NCBI GenBank assembly: GCA_965248975.1
Contig: CBDFKU010000013.1
Span: 124,001-188,000 of the forward strand
DNA: 64,000 bases
Origin: CBDFKU01 sp965248975
Lineage (GTDB): Bacteria; Chloroflexota; Dehalococcoidia; Lucifugimonadales; JAGWBF01
Direction: 5' to 3'
Shown here piece after piece: positions 25,754-33,862 of this stretch. Each line of letters starts with the position of its first letter. Within the stretch, counting starts at the first letter, position 1. The translations under genes were made by a program, and so were the position numbers. The notes below the pieces were generated by a model. The model had not been told where the DNA came from and ran no database searches. It saw only the letters and a list, made by a program, of their open reading frames with translations.

Positions 25754-25817
25754 CCTAGGTGGACAAACCCGCCGGGCCGTGGGAAAATAGGCCCTACACG
25801 CACGATGAGGAGGAGAA

Positions 25818-26927
25818 ATGGCCAAGAACGGCTTCAAGATCCTGGACAGCGACATTCACTGCATGGAGCCGGCGGACCTCTGGGACAGGTACCTTGATCC
25901 TCCTTTCAGGGGGCGGGTCAAAGGTTTCTACGACTTCGCCCTGGACATGCGCATTGAGATCGACGGCCAGGTGGTCCCCACGGTGCTCGGCACCAAGGAG
26001 AGGTTGGCCACCAAGGAGATGATCCGCACCGAGGAGGTCTACCGAAAGTACCGGGACGGCGGCTGGACCTCCCAACTCCACCTGGAAGCGATGGACACCG
26101 AGGGCGTCGACGTGGCGGTGATCTACCCCTCCCGGGGCCTGTGCGGAGTGGCCATCGACGGGATGGACCCCAAGCTGGCCACCTCCATCGCCAGAGCGTA
26201 TAACAACTGGCTGTACGATTACTGCCAGGCGGACCCCCAGAGGATGCTGGGGTCGGCCATGGTGTCGCCCTTCGATATCGAGGAGGCGGTGCTGGAGGCC
26301 CGGAGGGCTGTGAAGGAGCTGGGCTTCAAGGCGGTCTTCCTGCGGCCCAACCTGGTCGGCGGCCGAAACTGGTACGATCCCTACTATGAACCCCTGTGGG
26401 ACACCATAGACGAGTTGGGAGTGCCCCTGGGCTTCCACGAGAGCCAGGGCGCTCGCCTGCCCCAGGTGGGCAGTCGGTTCGGCGACAACGCCATGCTGCG
26501 CCACGCCGCCTCCCACTCCTTCGAGCAGGCGCTGGCCCTCATGGCCTTCTGTGGCAGCAGTGTTCTGGAACGCCATCCCAACCTGAAGGTGGGCTTCCTG
26601 GAGGGGAACTGCAGCTGGGTCCCCTTCGTGCTGTGGCGTCTGGACGAGCACTGGCAGCGGTTGGGCGGAGTCTATGCACCCGAGCTGAAGATGGCCCCCA
26701 GCGAGTACTTCAAGCGGCAGTGCTTCGTCTCCATCGAGTGCGACGAGGTGCCGGCCAAGTACGCCATCGACTACCTGGGCGATAACCAGATAGTCTTCTC
26801 CACCGACTTCCCTCACCCCGACTCCAAGTTCCCCGACGCGGTGGACGCCTTCATGCAGCTTCCCATTACAGAAGAGAACAAGCGGAAGCTGCTGTGGGAC
26901 AATTGCGCCTCCTACTACGGCCTCTAG
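25818..26927 (+). CDS. amidohydrolase family protein (paralog 4)
   Basis: A 369-residue amidohydrolase_2 TIM-barrel hydrolase starting MAKNGFKILDSDIHCMEPAD, in which DSDIHCMEP supplies the first metal ligands. GFHESQGARLP near residue 210 carries a further His, and VFSTDFPHPDSKFP near 325 holds the last-strand Asp. It differs clearly from the array at 1-3117 (DIH and STDFPH in place of DSH/DNH and GSDYPH), so it belongs to another subgroup and probably acts on a different compound. GAGGAGGAG lies just before the ATG. It begins 65 nt after the IS element, whose insertion separated it from the unknown-function gene. Confidence 0.88.
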   Translation: MAKNGFKILDSDIHCMEPADLWDRYLDPPFRGRVKGFYDFALDMRIEIDGQVVPTVLGTKERLATKEMIRTEEVYRKYRDGGWTSQLHLEAMDTEGVDVAVIYPSRGLCGVAIDGMDPKLATSIARAYNNWLYDYCQADPQRMLGSAMVSPFDIEEAVLEARRAVKELGFKAVFLRPNLVGGRNWYDPYYEPLWDTIDELGVPLGFHESQGARLPQVGSRFGDNAMLRHAASHSFEQALALMAFCGSSVLERHPNLKVGFLEGNCSWVPFVLWRLDEHWQRLGGVYAPELKMAPSEYFKRQCFVSIECDEVPAKYAIDYLGDNQIVFSTDFPHPDSKFPDAVDAFMQLPITEENKRKLLWDNCASYYGL

Positions 26928-26960
26928 TGAGTGGCGGCTGGACGAACGATCGGAACCAGT

Positions 26961-26986
26961 AGGGAAGGGGCCTCAGCCCCTTCCCT
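26961..26986 (+). terminator. hairpin after amidohydrolase 4
   Basis: Perfect 11-bp stem AGGGAAGGGGC (26961-26971) and GCCCCTTCCCT (26976-26986) with a 4-nt loop, 34 nt after the stop codon. There is no long T-run, so terminator strength is uncertain. Confidence 0.5.
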
Positions 26987-27048
26987 AAATGGTCGGGGAC
27001 CATTCCAGACTGAACCCGGTCCGATCTCGCGCGGGCGGAGGTAAGTAA

Positions 27049-28056
27049 GTGGCGAGCTCCAAGCCCAAGGTCCGCATCCTGGGCACCGGCGGCACGATAT
27101 CTGGCATTGGACCGGACCGTCTGGACTTCTTCCTTTACGTCGAGGTCGGGCGGTTCATGCCCATAGAGGAGTTGCTGGACCGCGTCCCGGAAGTGCACGA
27201 CGTCGCGGAGATACGGGCGGAGAACCTGGTGACGGAGCGTAGCCATCACCTGGGCAGCCAGTACTGGATCACGATGGCCCAGCGCATAAACCAGATCTTT
27301 CGAGACGAGCCCGACGTGGACGGCATCGTGGTCACCCACGGCACGGCGACCTTGGAGGAAGCGGCCTTTTTCCTGCACCTGACGGTGAAGTCGCGGAAGC
27401 CCGTGGTGGTGACCGGGGCCATGCGTCCGGCCTCGGCCATAAGCACCGACGCCGACATCAACCTGCTGGACGCGGTACGCATCGCCGTTTCCCCGGATGC
27501 AGCAGGCAAGGGCGTGCTGACGGTGCTGAACAACGAGATCCACAGCGCTCGGGACGTGGCCAAGTCCAACACCTTCCGGACCGAGGCCTTCCGTCCCAAT
27601 GAGCTGGGCTTCCTGGGATACGCCGACTCCGACGGCCAGGTGGTCTTCTACCGTGCTCCCCTGAGGAAGCACACCGCGGACACGCCCTTCGACGTCGACG
27701 GTATCCAGAGTTTGCCCCGAGTGGACATGGTGTACGCCTACGTCGACGCCGACGGCCTCCTGGTGGACGCCGTGCGCCAGAACAAATCTCAGGGCCTGGT
27801 GCTCACCGGGTTCGGGGCGGGTCTGGCGCCCCCGGCGGTGTGGGAGGCTGGAGCGCAAGCCGTGAAGGACGGCATACCGGTCGTGCTGGCGTCCCGGGTC
27901 ACTGCAGGCCGGATAGTGCTTACTCCGCTCATGGACGAGCTGGGGTTCATCGTCTGCGACAACCTGCTGGCCCAGAAGGCCCGCATTCTGCTGGCGCTGG
28001 CCCTGACCGTGACCCGCGACCGCCAGCAGATCCAGCAGATGTTCTACGAGCACTAG
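27049..28056 (+). CDS. asparaginase
   Basis: A 335-residue L-asparaginase/glutaminase-type amidohydrolase, hydrolysing L-asparagine to aspartate and ammonia. The first catalytic Thr lies in ILGTGGTISGIG at the N-terminus, and the second active-site block VVTHGTATLEEAAFFLHL is near residue 95, followed by VVTGAMRPASAISTDADINL. GFGAGLAPPAVWEAG near 250 matches the C-terminal domain. It starts at a GTG (27049) with GCGGAGG upstream. No signal peptide is seen, so a cytoplasmic enzyme is likely. Some family members act on D-asparagine or beta-aspartyl substrates; that cannot be excluded. Confidence 0.92.
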   Translation: MASSKPKVRILGTGGTISGIGPDRLDFFLYVEVGRFMPIEELLDRVPEVHDVAEIRAENLVTERSHHLGSQYWITMAQRINQIFRDEPDVDGIVVTHGTATLEEAAFFLHLTVKSRKPVVVTGAMRPASAISTDADINLLDAVRIAVSPDAAGKGVLTVLNNEIHSARDVAKSNTFRTEAFRPNELGFLGYADSDGQVVFYRAPLRKHTADTPFDVDGIQSLPRVDMVYAYVDADGLLVDAVRQNKSQGLVLTGFGAGLAPPAVWEAGAQAVKDGIPVVLASRVTAGRIVLTPLMDELGFIVCDNLLAQKARILLALALTVTRDRQQIQQMFYEH

Positions 28057-28119
28057 CGGGAAAGCTTCTAAGTCTCGAACCGGCTGCCGATTTACATAAC
28101 CTGGAGGAGGGACACCCCT

Positions 28120-29151
28120 TTGATCAAGTTCGGAATCATGGCGATGCCCCAGCATCCGACCTCCGACTCGCCAGTCAAGAGGCTTCGGGAGACCGTGGAG
28201 CTGACCCGCATCGCTCGGGACGCGGGCCTCGACTCCATCTCGGCCGGGCACCACTATCTATCACCCCCATATCAGAACATCCAGAACGTTCCTCTACTGG
28301 CCCGCCTTGCGGCCGACTCGGGGGACATGCAGGTGATCCTCTCGGTGCTGCTGCTGCCCCTGTTCAGCCCTGTGCAGGTGGCGGAGGACGTGGCCAGCCT
28401 GGACGTCATCACCGAAGGCAGGCTGGTTTTCGGCATCGGCGTGGGATACCGGGACATCGAGTACGAGGCCTTCAACGTCGAGCGCCGACACCGTGTACCA
28501 CGTTTCATGGAGTCCCTTGACCTGGTCAGGCGGCTGTGGACCGAGGACCAGGTCACTTACGAGGGCGCCCACTTCAATCTGAAGGAAGCTACGTGTACCA
28601 TCCGGCCGGTGCAGAAGCCCCATCCTCCCATCTGGATAGCGGCCAACCAGGACTCGGTGGTCAAGCGGGCCGGCCGCCTGGGGTACGCCTGGTTCGTCAA
28701 CCCCCATGCTACCCTGGAGACCCTGGCCCGACAGATGGACCTGTACCGTGAGGGTCTGGCCGAGGGCGGCAAAGACATGCCCGAGGACATGCCCCTGATG
28801 AAGGAGATGCACGTCGCCAGGACCCACGACGAGGCGGTGGACGTGGCTCAACCCTATCTCCAGGGGAAGTACTCCGCCTACGCCGACTGGGGCCAGCACA
28901 AGGCCCTTCCCGGCCAGGACAACTTCCGGGCCGCCTTCGAGTTCCTGGCCCGGGACCGCTTCATCGTGGGCGATGTTGATGAGGTGATACAGCAGATCGA
29001 GGAACATCACCATCGCCTCGGCGCCAACCACTTCATCTTCCGCATCTGGTGGCCCGGTATGGAGATCCACCACGCCTACCGCGTGGTGGAGACCATGGGC
29101 GAGCACATCGTGCCCTACTTCCGGAAGAAGTACGGTGCGGCGGCCGGTTGA
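28120..29151 (+). CDS. LLM class flavin-dependent oxidoreductase (2)
   Basis: A 343-residue luciferase-like flavin oxidoreductase. SISAGHHYLSPPYQNIQNVP near residue 35 aligns with the HHF/HHY substrate-binding block, and QVAEDVASLDVITEGRLVFG near 88 and GIGVGYRDIEYEAFNV near 108 are the conserved barrel strands. It begins at a TTG (28120) with GGAGGAGGG 9 nt upstream; no other start fits as well. The IEEHHHRLGANHFIFRIWWPG segment near the end is typical of the family. It is shorter than and clearly diverged from the copy at 22179. Confidence 0.9.
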   Translation: MIKFGIMAMPQHPTSDSPVKRLRETVELTRIARDAGLDSISAGHHYLSPPYQNIQNVPLLARLAADSGDMQVILSVLLLPLFSPVQVAEDVASLDVITEGRLVFGIGVGYRDIEYEAFNVERRHRVPRFMESLDLVRRLWTEDQVTYEGAHFNLKEATCTIRPVQKPHPPIWIAANQDSVVKRAGRLGYAWFVNPHATLETLARQMDLYREGLAEGGKDMPEDMPLMKEMHVARTHDEAVDVAQPYLQGKYSAYADWGQHKALPGQDNFRAAFEFLARDRFIVGDVDEVIQQIEEHHHRLGANHFIFRIWWPGMEIHHAYRVVETMGEHIVPYFRKKYGAAAG

Positions 29152-29208
29152 TTTTCGAGACCGCTCCTTGTACGACCTATTCGCTAGAGATCGAGAGGAA
29201 ACCGTGTC

Positions 29209-29967
29209 ATGACTGTTGACAGCCTTCGCCGCAAACTCCGAACATGGTGGACGCTCGCGGTTTCAGGAATAGCCACGGCGGGTATCATAACCGTCCTTCT
29301 GGTATCCCCGGCCGGTGCTGACCCGGTTCAGATATCAGGAAACGTATCTGATCAGCAGGGTGTCGGGATCGCTAACGCCGAAGTCAGGGTCCTCACTCCG
29401 GTCATCGTTGGCGGCTACGGCTACGGCACTGCCGGCGGAGACCTCGTCGCCTCCACCGTCACCGATAGCAGCGGTGACTATGTCACGGATATCACCTCCG
29501 ACATTTATGACATCCAGGTCATCCCCCCGGCCGGAAGTGACTTCCAGGGAACAACCCTCGAAAATGTTTCCATATCCCAGAATACCGTCATAGATTTTGA
29601 CCTGCTGCGTGGTGTTTTTCTACACTACAGCTTCGACGGACCCATCGGCCAGGTGCTGAACGGCTTCGTCTTCTCCGACGATTCGGGCAACGACAATGAC
29701 GGCACTCTAATCGATGTAGGTGTACAGGACCACCAGATCATAACCTCGCCGGCCGGCGGGTTCGGCCAGGCAGTGAGTGATCTCAAGTTGGGGGGAAACC
29801 ATCCTACCCGTTTCGAGCCGGACCGCATCGGTTTCACCACCGCTTTCGCTCCTGGGCCGGACCAGGCGTGGTCGATTGCCTTCAGGTACGACATGTGGCA
29901 ATGCCCCTATTTTTCTACGCCGGTACGAATAACACATTCCGGGTTCGCGCCGATGTCGCGAAGGTAG
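29209..29967 (+). CDS. secreted repeat protein, N-terminal fragment (frameshifted)
   Basis: A secreted protein whose N-terminus carries a signal peptide (RRKLRTWW, hydrophobic AVSGIATAGIITVLLV, cleavage near AGA-DP). It is followed by a carboxypeptidase-regulatory-like beta-sandwich (ISGNVSDQQGVGIANAEVRV, residues about 44-110) and the first half of a LamG/concanavalin-like domain (FLHYSFDGPIGQVLNG onward). The LamG domain breaks off after AWSIAFRYDMWQ, and its second half continues in the frame of 29868-32867. The register change fits loss of one base within CCCCTATTTTT (29904-29914). The residues after that point are probably out-of-frame. Read as one gene, 29209-32867 encodes about 1,220 residues. 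Confidence 0.75.
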   Translation: MTVDSLRRKLRTWWTLAVSGIATAGIITVLLVSPAGADPVQISGNVSDQQGVGIANAEVRVLTPVIVGGYGYGTAGGDLVASTVTDSSGDYVTDITSDIYDIQVIPPAGSDFQGTTLENVSISQNTVIDFDLLRGVFLHYSFDGPIGQVLNGFVFSDDSGNDNDGTLIDVGVQDHQIITSPAGGFGQAVSDLKLGGNHPTRFEPDRIGFTTAFAPGPDQAWSIAFRYDMWQCPYFSTPVRITHSGFAPMSRR

Positions 29968-32867
29968 TGGAGCTGAGGATTGCCGGCCAGACGACTCTGA
30001 CCTGGGATACGCTGGGGATCATCTCCCAATCGAGCTTCGCCCACTACGCCATCGTAGCCGACCCGGACGGCATTGCCGGGGTCGACCTGGACGGCGTATC
30101 CGGAAACGATACGATTGCCCTCTATGTGGACGGCAACCTGCTCACTCCAGACGCGGGACAGGATCTCACCAACTACGCTACCAACGTGACTGCGGACAAC
30201 TTCGGCGACGGCAGTGCGTTAGACACTGGTCCTGCCGGCCCGTTCTCTAATGCGGGTGGGGTTGCGGACGAGCTGTGGATCTTCCAGGGCGAGGCGCTGA
30301 CAGCAGCTCAAATCGATGCGCTGATAACCGACAACACGGTTCCCTTAGACGACGGTGACGTCGATGGCCTCAAAGATGCTGTGGACCTGTTGCCTGCCAC
30401 CCCCATGAGCTGCAGTATCTGCACCAATAGCGGTTTCAGTGACGCCAACTCCGGTGGGATAACCTCAGGGGAGGTTATCACGAAAGACCCGGGCGTGGTT
30501 CTTACCATACAGGATGAGGCTCCAAATCCGGCCAAGGGGATCCGGGTGATAGCCACCGGTGCTGGACAGACAGAGATCGAGTTGCCCAGCGGCGGCTTCG
30601 AGGTGAACGGCACCCTCCTGTCTGGTGCCACCTATACCTTCAGCGCGCCTGCCAATTTCGTGCTGACCAAGACCAATAGCGCCCTGTTGGAAGTGGACCA
30701 AGGCACCGTTCAGGTGGCCTTCGAGGCGCTGGACACCGTGGCGACCGTGGCGGAAGGGGAAAGCATCGAAGTCTCCGAGACCTCCGTCACAGAGATAGTG
30801 GTAACTGCTGTGGAAGGAGAGCCTGTGGTGGAGTTGGAGGGGGTCGAAGCAACCGTCTCCCTCGGCACCGACGGAAGCATCGAGATCCTACAGGAATCCC
30901 CTGACGACCCCGTGGTGCTAACGGCCGTAGCCGGCACACCCACTGTAACCGTCGATGGAGAGGAGATTACGCTGGAGCCGGGAGAGAGTGTAGTCACCAA
31001 CGTCCCGCCTTCGGTGGCCGCCGACAACGCCACGGTTACGATCAACGAGGGGCAATCGGCAGCCAATTCCGGCACTTTCTCCGACCAGAGTGATGACATC
31101 GTCACTGTGAGTGCTTCCATCGGCACGGTGACCCAGATCGGCACGGAGAGCGGCACCTGGTCCTGGGAGTTCGACTCCACGGACGGGCCCGACGACGGCC
31201 AGACGGTGATCATCACCGCCACCGACGACGACGGCGACTTCAGCACCACGTCGTTCCTCCTCGTGGTGGACAACGTGGCGCCCGACGTGGCCGCCGACAA
31301 CGCCACGGTCACGATCAACGAGGAGCAGACGGCGGCCAACTCTGGCAGCTTCTCCGACCCCGGCGACGACGTGGTTACCGTGAGCGCATCGGTGGGGACG
31401 GTGAGCCAGGTTGGGACCCAGAGCGGCAGCTGGTTCTGGGAGTTCGATTCCACCGACGGCCCCGAGGACGGGCAGACGGTGGTGGTCACCGCCACCGACA
31501 GCGACAGTGACGACAATACCACTTCCTTCGTCTTGGTGGTGAACAACGTAGCGCCCGACGTGGCCGCCGACAACACCACGGTGACGATCAATGAGGGTCA
31601 GACGGCGGCCAACTTTGGCAGCTTCTCGGACCCCGGCGACGACGTGGTCACCGTGAGCGCCTCGGTGGGGACGGTGAGCCAGGTTGGGACCCAAAGCGGC
31701 ACCTGGTCCTGGGAGTTCGACTCCACCGACGGTCCCGAGGACGGGCAGACGGTGGTCGTCACCGCCACAGACAGCGACGGTGACGACAACACCACCTCCT
31801 TCGTGCTGGTGGTCGACAACGTCGCTCCCGACGTGGTCCTGGATATATCTCTGGCCGTGGACCTGACCGGAGGCCAGGCCTTCCTCGGTCGCAAAGGAGT
31901 CGAACAGTCCCATACCGCCTCCGCCACCGATCCCGGTGACGATGATCTCACCTTCGACTGGAGCTTTGGCGCTCTTACCACCTACCCCGCCGACGGGTCT
32001 CCTCCCTCCGAGGCTACCGACACGGCAACCGTGACCTTCTCCGCACCGGGCGTTTACACCGTGGAAGTGGTGGTCACCGACGACGGAGATTCCGACTCGG
32101 AGAGTCTGACCAAGCTGGTCGTCGACGACTGCGACTGCACCAAGAGCCAGGGCTTCTGGAAGCACGAGTTCAAGACCAGGAAAGAAAAGGACCTGAAGAA
32201 GGTCGAAAAGGGCAAGCTCATCAGCGAAGAGATCCTGGAGTCCTATCTGGATATCATCCGCTTCTCCAGCAGCCACTTTGGCGGTGTCGATGCCGCCGTG
32301 CCCCTGGATTCCTTCGAGGATGCCAGTCTGATCCTCAATGGCAGCAAGGGCAACACCGGATCGGGCAACGGCAGCAGTAACGGCTCGAACCAAGCCCTGG
32401 ACACCGGAAGCAACAACAAGAAGAAGAAAAAGAAGAAGGGAGATTCCGGTTCCGGCTCAGGTGCCGGATCCAAGACCAAGGACGATGATAGCAGCGACAA
32501 CAATGGGTCCAATGCCAATGACGATAGCGACGACAGCGCCACCAAGATAGCCAAGACGCGGGAGAAGGCCGTCAGGCAGACCCTGGCGGCATGGCTGAAC
32601 TTCGCCAAGGGTGCGGTGGAGCTGGACGAAGACATCGTTGTCGAGCCCGGTGAGTCCGGCAGCGGCACCGGGGCCAACGCCCCCACGCCGCCGGTGACCA
32701 AGACCTTCGAGGAGATCATAGTGGAGATCGAGGCCATCCTGAACAACCCCGACGCGACCAAGGCGGAGTTGGAGCGGGCCAAGGACCTGGCTGAGGCCAT
32801 CAACCTGCACGATAAGGACAATCCAGACTGCACGGATAGCGGCTCCGGGTCAGGGTCGAACAGCTAG
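29868..32867 (+). CDS. secreted PKD/Ig-like repeat protein, C-terminal fragment (frameshifted)
   Basis: This fragment continues the protein begun at 29209; genuine sequence probably starts about residue 12 (MPLFFYAGTNNTFRVRADV). In order it holds the second half of the LamG domain (to about residue 155), a FecR-like beta region (GEVITKDPGVVLTIQDEAP; TVAEGESIEVSETSVTE), three 91-residue Ig-like repeats of the type VAADNATVTINEGQTAANSG (31014-31832), a PKD domain (SHTASATDPGDDDLTFDW), a CTKSQGFWKHEF motif seen near the C-terminus of many secreted bacterial proteins, and a low-complexity Lys/Gly/Ser/Asp tail with NNKKKKKKKG. No sortase motif or membrane anchor is visible. It is probably exported and used for adhesion or matrix binding; the role is inferred. 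Confidence 0.75.
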   Translation: MVDCLQVRHVAMPLFFYAGTNNTFRVRADVAKVVELRIAGQTTLTWDTLGIISQSSFAHYAIVADPDGIAGVDLDGVSGNDTIALYVDGNLLTPDAGQDLTNYATNVTADNFGDGSALDTGPAGPFSNAGGVADELWIFQGEALTAAQIDALITDNTVPLDDGDVDGLKDAVDLLPATPMSCSICTNSGFSDANSGGITSGEVITKDPGVVLTIQDEAPNPAKGIRVIATGAGQTEIELPSGGFEVNGTLLSGATYTFSAPANFVLTKTNSALLEVDQGTVQVAFEALDTVATVAEGESIEVSETSVTEIVVTAVEGEPVVELEGVEATVSLGTDGSIEILQESPDDPVVLTAVAGTPTVTVDGEEITLEPGESVVTNVPPSVAADNATVTINEGQSAANSGTFSDQSDDIVTVSASIGTVTQIGTESGTWSWEFDSTDGPDDGQTVIITATDDDGDFSTTSFLLVVDNVAPDVAADNATVTINEEQTAANSGSFSDPGDDVVTVSASVGTVSQVGTQSGSWFWEFDSTDGPEDGQTVVVTATDSDSDDNTTSFVLVVNNVAPDVAADNTTVTINEGQTAANFGSFSDPGDDVVTVSASVGTVSQVGTQSGTWSWEFDSTDGPEDGQTVVVTATDSDGDDNTTSFVLVVDNVAPDVVLDISLAVDLTGGQAFLGRKGVEQSHTASATDPGDDDLTFDWSFGALTTYPADGSPPSEATDTATVTFSAPGVYTVEVVVTDDGDSDSESLTKLVVDDCDCTKSQGFWKHEFKTRKEKDLKKVEKGKLISEEILESYLDIIRFSSSHFGGVDAAVPLDSFEDASLILNGSKGNTGSGNGSSNGSNQALDTGSNNKKKKKKKGDSGSGSGAGSKTKDDDSSDNNGSNANDDSDDSATKIAKTREKAVRQTLAAWLNFAKGAVELDEDIVVEPGESGSGTGANAPTPPVTKTFEEIIVEIEAILNNPDATKAELERAKDLAEAINLHDKDNPDCTDSGSGSGSNS
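31014..31832 (+). repeat. three tandem 273-bp coding repeats
   Basis: Units at 31014-31286, 31287-31559 and 31560-31832, each exactly 273 bp and each starting GTGGCCGCCGACAAC. Units 2 and 3 look the most alike, which suggests recent duplication or gene conversion. Each encodes one 91-residue Ig-like domain. Confidence 0.9.
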
Positions 32868-32890
32868 GGACGAAGTGGCGAGGTACCGGT

Positions 32891-33187
32891 ATGCCGTCCT
32901 ATATCGTCATGGCCGCCATGAAGGGCAGGTTCTTTTCCGACGGCGGGAACGTCTACGACAACTTCCAGATGATGGGGTACGTCGAGGCGGGTAACCCCAC
33001 CGACGCCGTGATCGCCTTCTTCGAGCAGCCAGCCTTTCCTATCATCTGGGAGGACGTCCAGTACCTGTGGGCAGAGGGTCTCACCGACGACCCGGCCAAC
33101 GGGCATCATGGCGACTATGGACGGGTCTACGTGGAGGACCTGAAGCGCCGCTGGCAGGTGGGTGATCCGGCGTCTGGTGATCGTTGA
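32891..33187 (+). CDS. small protein of unknown function
   Basis: A 98-residue soluble protein starting MPSYIVMAAMKGRFF, with a short ribosome binding site GAGGT before the ATG and a rather acidic composition. I do not recognise a family. It reads EAGNPTDAVIAFFEQPAFP in the middle and YGRVYVEDLKRRW near the end, consistent with a small alpha/beta fold. It lies 23 nt after the secreted repeat protein and could be co-transcribed with it. The promoter for the next gene overlaps its stop codon. Confidence 0.6.
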   Translation: MPSYIVMAAMKGRFFSDGGNVYDNFQMMGYVEAGNPTDAVIAFFEQPAFPIIWEDVQYLWAEGLTDDPANGHHGDYGRVYVEDLKRRWQVGDPASGDR

Positions 33188-33212
33188 CAGCCGGTGGGCC
33201 CCCCATTATACT
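33184..33212 (+). promoter_or_regulatory. promoter for the 33268 gene
   Basis: Perfect TTGACA (33184-33189), 17-nt spacer, TATACT (33207-33212). The predicted start near 33219 precedes the ATG at 33268; the tRNA-Ser gene may share this transcript. Confidence 0.7.
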
Positions 33213-33267
33213 GCCCCTTGCCTTGGCTACCATGAGTTGCCTTATTTATTGATAAGAGGATGCTAGC

Positions 33268-33600
33268 ATGTATGTGCTTCGGAGAATCGCCAGAACCCAA
33301 CCCGGCAAGCAGTGGGAGGTGGCAGGCTATCTGTCCAAGGTTTGCCAGGCCTACGAGGCGGCGGGCCGCAATAAGGCCCAAATCTACATAGAGGGCTCGG
33401 GACTTCCCGGGGCCTCCAGCGCGGTCTACGCCCAGTGGACCCAGGAGCGCATCGAGCCCACCGACATTGAGACCGTAACCGAAGACGTGCGTACCTACGG
33501 CGCGAAGATGCTGCCCCTGCTGACCGAGTACTCCATCGAGTTCTACGAGCTGGTCACTCCCGAGAAGCTGGAGAAGAGGGGCCTGGGCCAGGGAGCTTAG
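33268..33600 (+). CDS. small protein of unknown function, possible dimeric alpha/beta barrel fold
   Basis: A 110-residue soluble protein beginning MYVLRRIARTQPGKQWEVAG and containing AQIYIEGSGLPGASSAVYAQW and YSIEFYELVTPEKL. The strand-helix-strand pattern with a G-K-x-W near the first helix is reminiscent of NIPSNAP/antibiotic-monooxygenase-like ferredoxin folds, but I cannot assign it with confidence. A consensus promoter (33184-33212) lies directly upstream, and a tRNA gene follows after 25 nt. Confidence 0.6.
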   Translation: MYVLRRIARTQPGKQWEVAGYLSKVCQAYEAAGRNKAQIYIEGSGLPGASSAVYAQWTQERIEPTDIETVTEDVRTYGAKMLPLLTEYSIEFYELVTPEKLEKRGLGQGA

Positions 33601-33625
33601 CAATTCTCTCGTAGATTTATTGCGA

Positions 33626-33716
33626 GGAGAGGTGCTGGAGTGGTCGAACAGGCGCGCCTGGAAAGCGCGTAGGGGCCTCAAGCCTCTCGTGGGTTCGAAT
33701 CCCACCCTCTCCGCCA
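33626..33716 (+). tRNA. tRNA-Ser (GGA anticodon)
   Basis: The acceptor stem GGAGAGG (33626-33632) pairs with CCTCTCC (33706-33712). The anticodon stem CGCGC/GCGCG encloses the loop CTGGAAA with anticodon GGA. A long variable arm and a T-arm GTGGGTTCGAATCCCAC follow. G is the discriminator base and CCA is encoded (33714-33716). The long variable arm is expected for serine. It reads UCC and UCU codons. Confidence 0.95.
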
Positions 33717-33823
33717 TGCCCAACGTAGGCTCACGACACCCCGCCGATCCTTTCCACGCCCCTGCATCGACCTGGTCCAATGGTCGCTATATACTTTTTC
33801 ATGCGATCTTCGCCATGGCGGCG

Positions 33824-33853
33824 TTGTTACAGGTTTTGGCCTTGTGCTAGAAT
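33824..33853 (+). promoter_or_regulatory. possible promoter for dprA
   Basis: TTGTTA (33824-33829), 18-nt spacer, TAGAAT (33848-33853). The predicted start falls within a few bases of the dprA ATG (33863), and no ribosome binding site is seen, so the mRNA may be nearly leaderless. Confidence 0.35.
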
Positions 33854-33862
33854 CTGATAGTC

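Noticed and set aside
29900..29920. Programmed -1 frameshift in the secreted repeat protein
   Set aside because: No slippery heptamer X-XXY-YYZ exists in the zero frame, and the family is not known for recoding; a lost base in a homopolymer is simpler.
31014..31832. CRISPR-like repeat array
   Set aside because: The repeats are 273 bp, contiguous and in frame with a protein; there are no spacers or cas genes in the window. The clpP 18-bp repeats are also coding.
30918..32393. 491-codon minus-strand frame opposite the secreted repeat protein
   Set aside because: It mirrors the coding repeats on the plus strand; no start signal and no family.
33620..33850. Short plus-strand frame over the tRNA
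   Set aside because: It overlaps the tRNA-Ser gene entirely at its beginning and has no family similarity.
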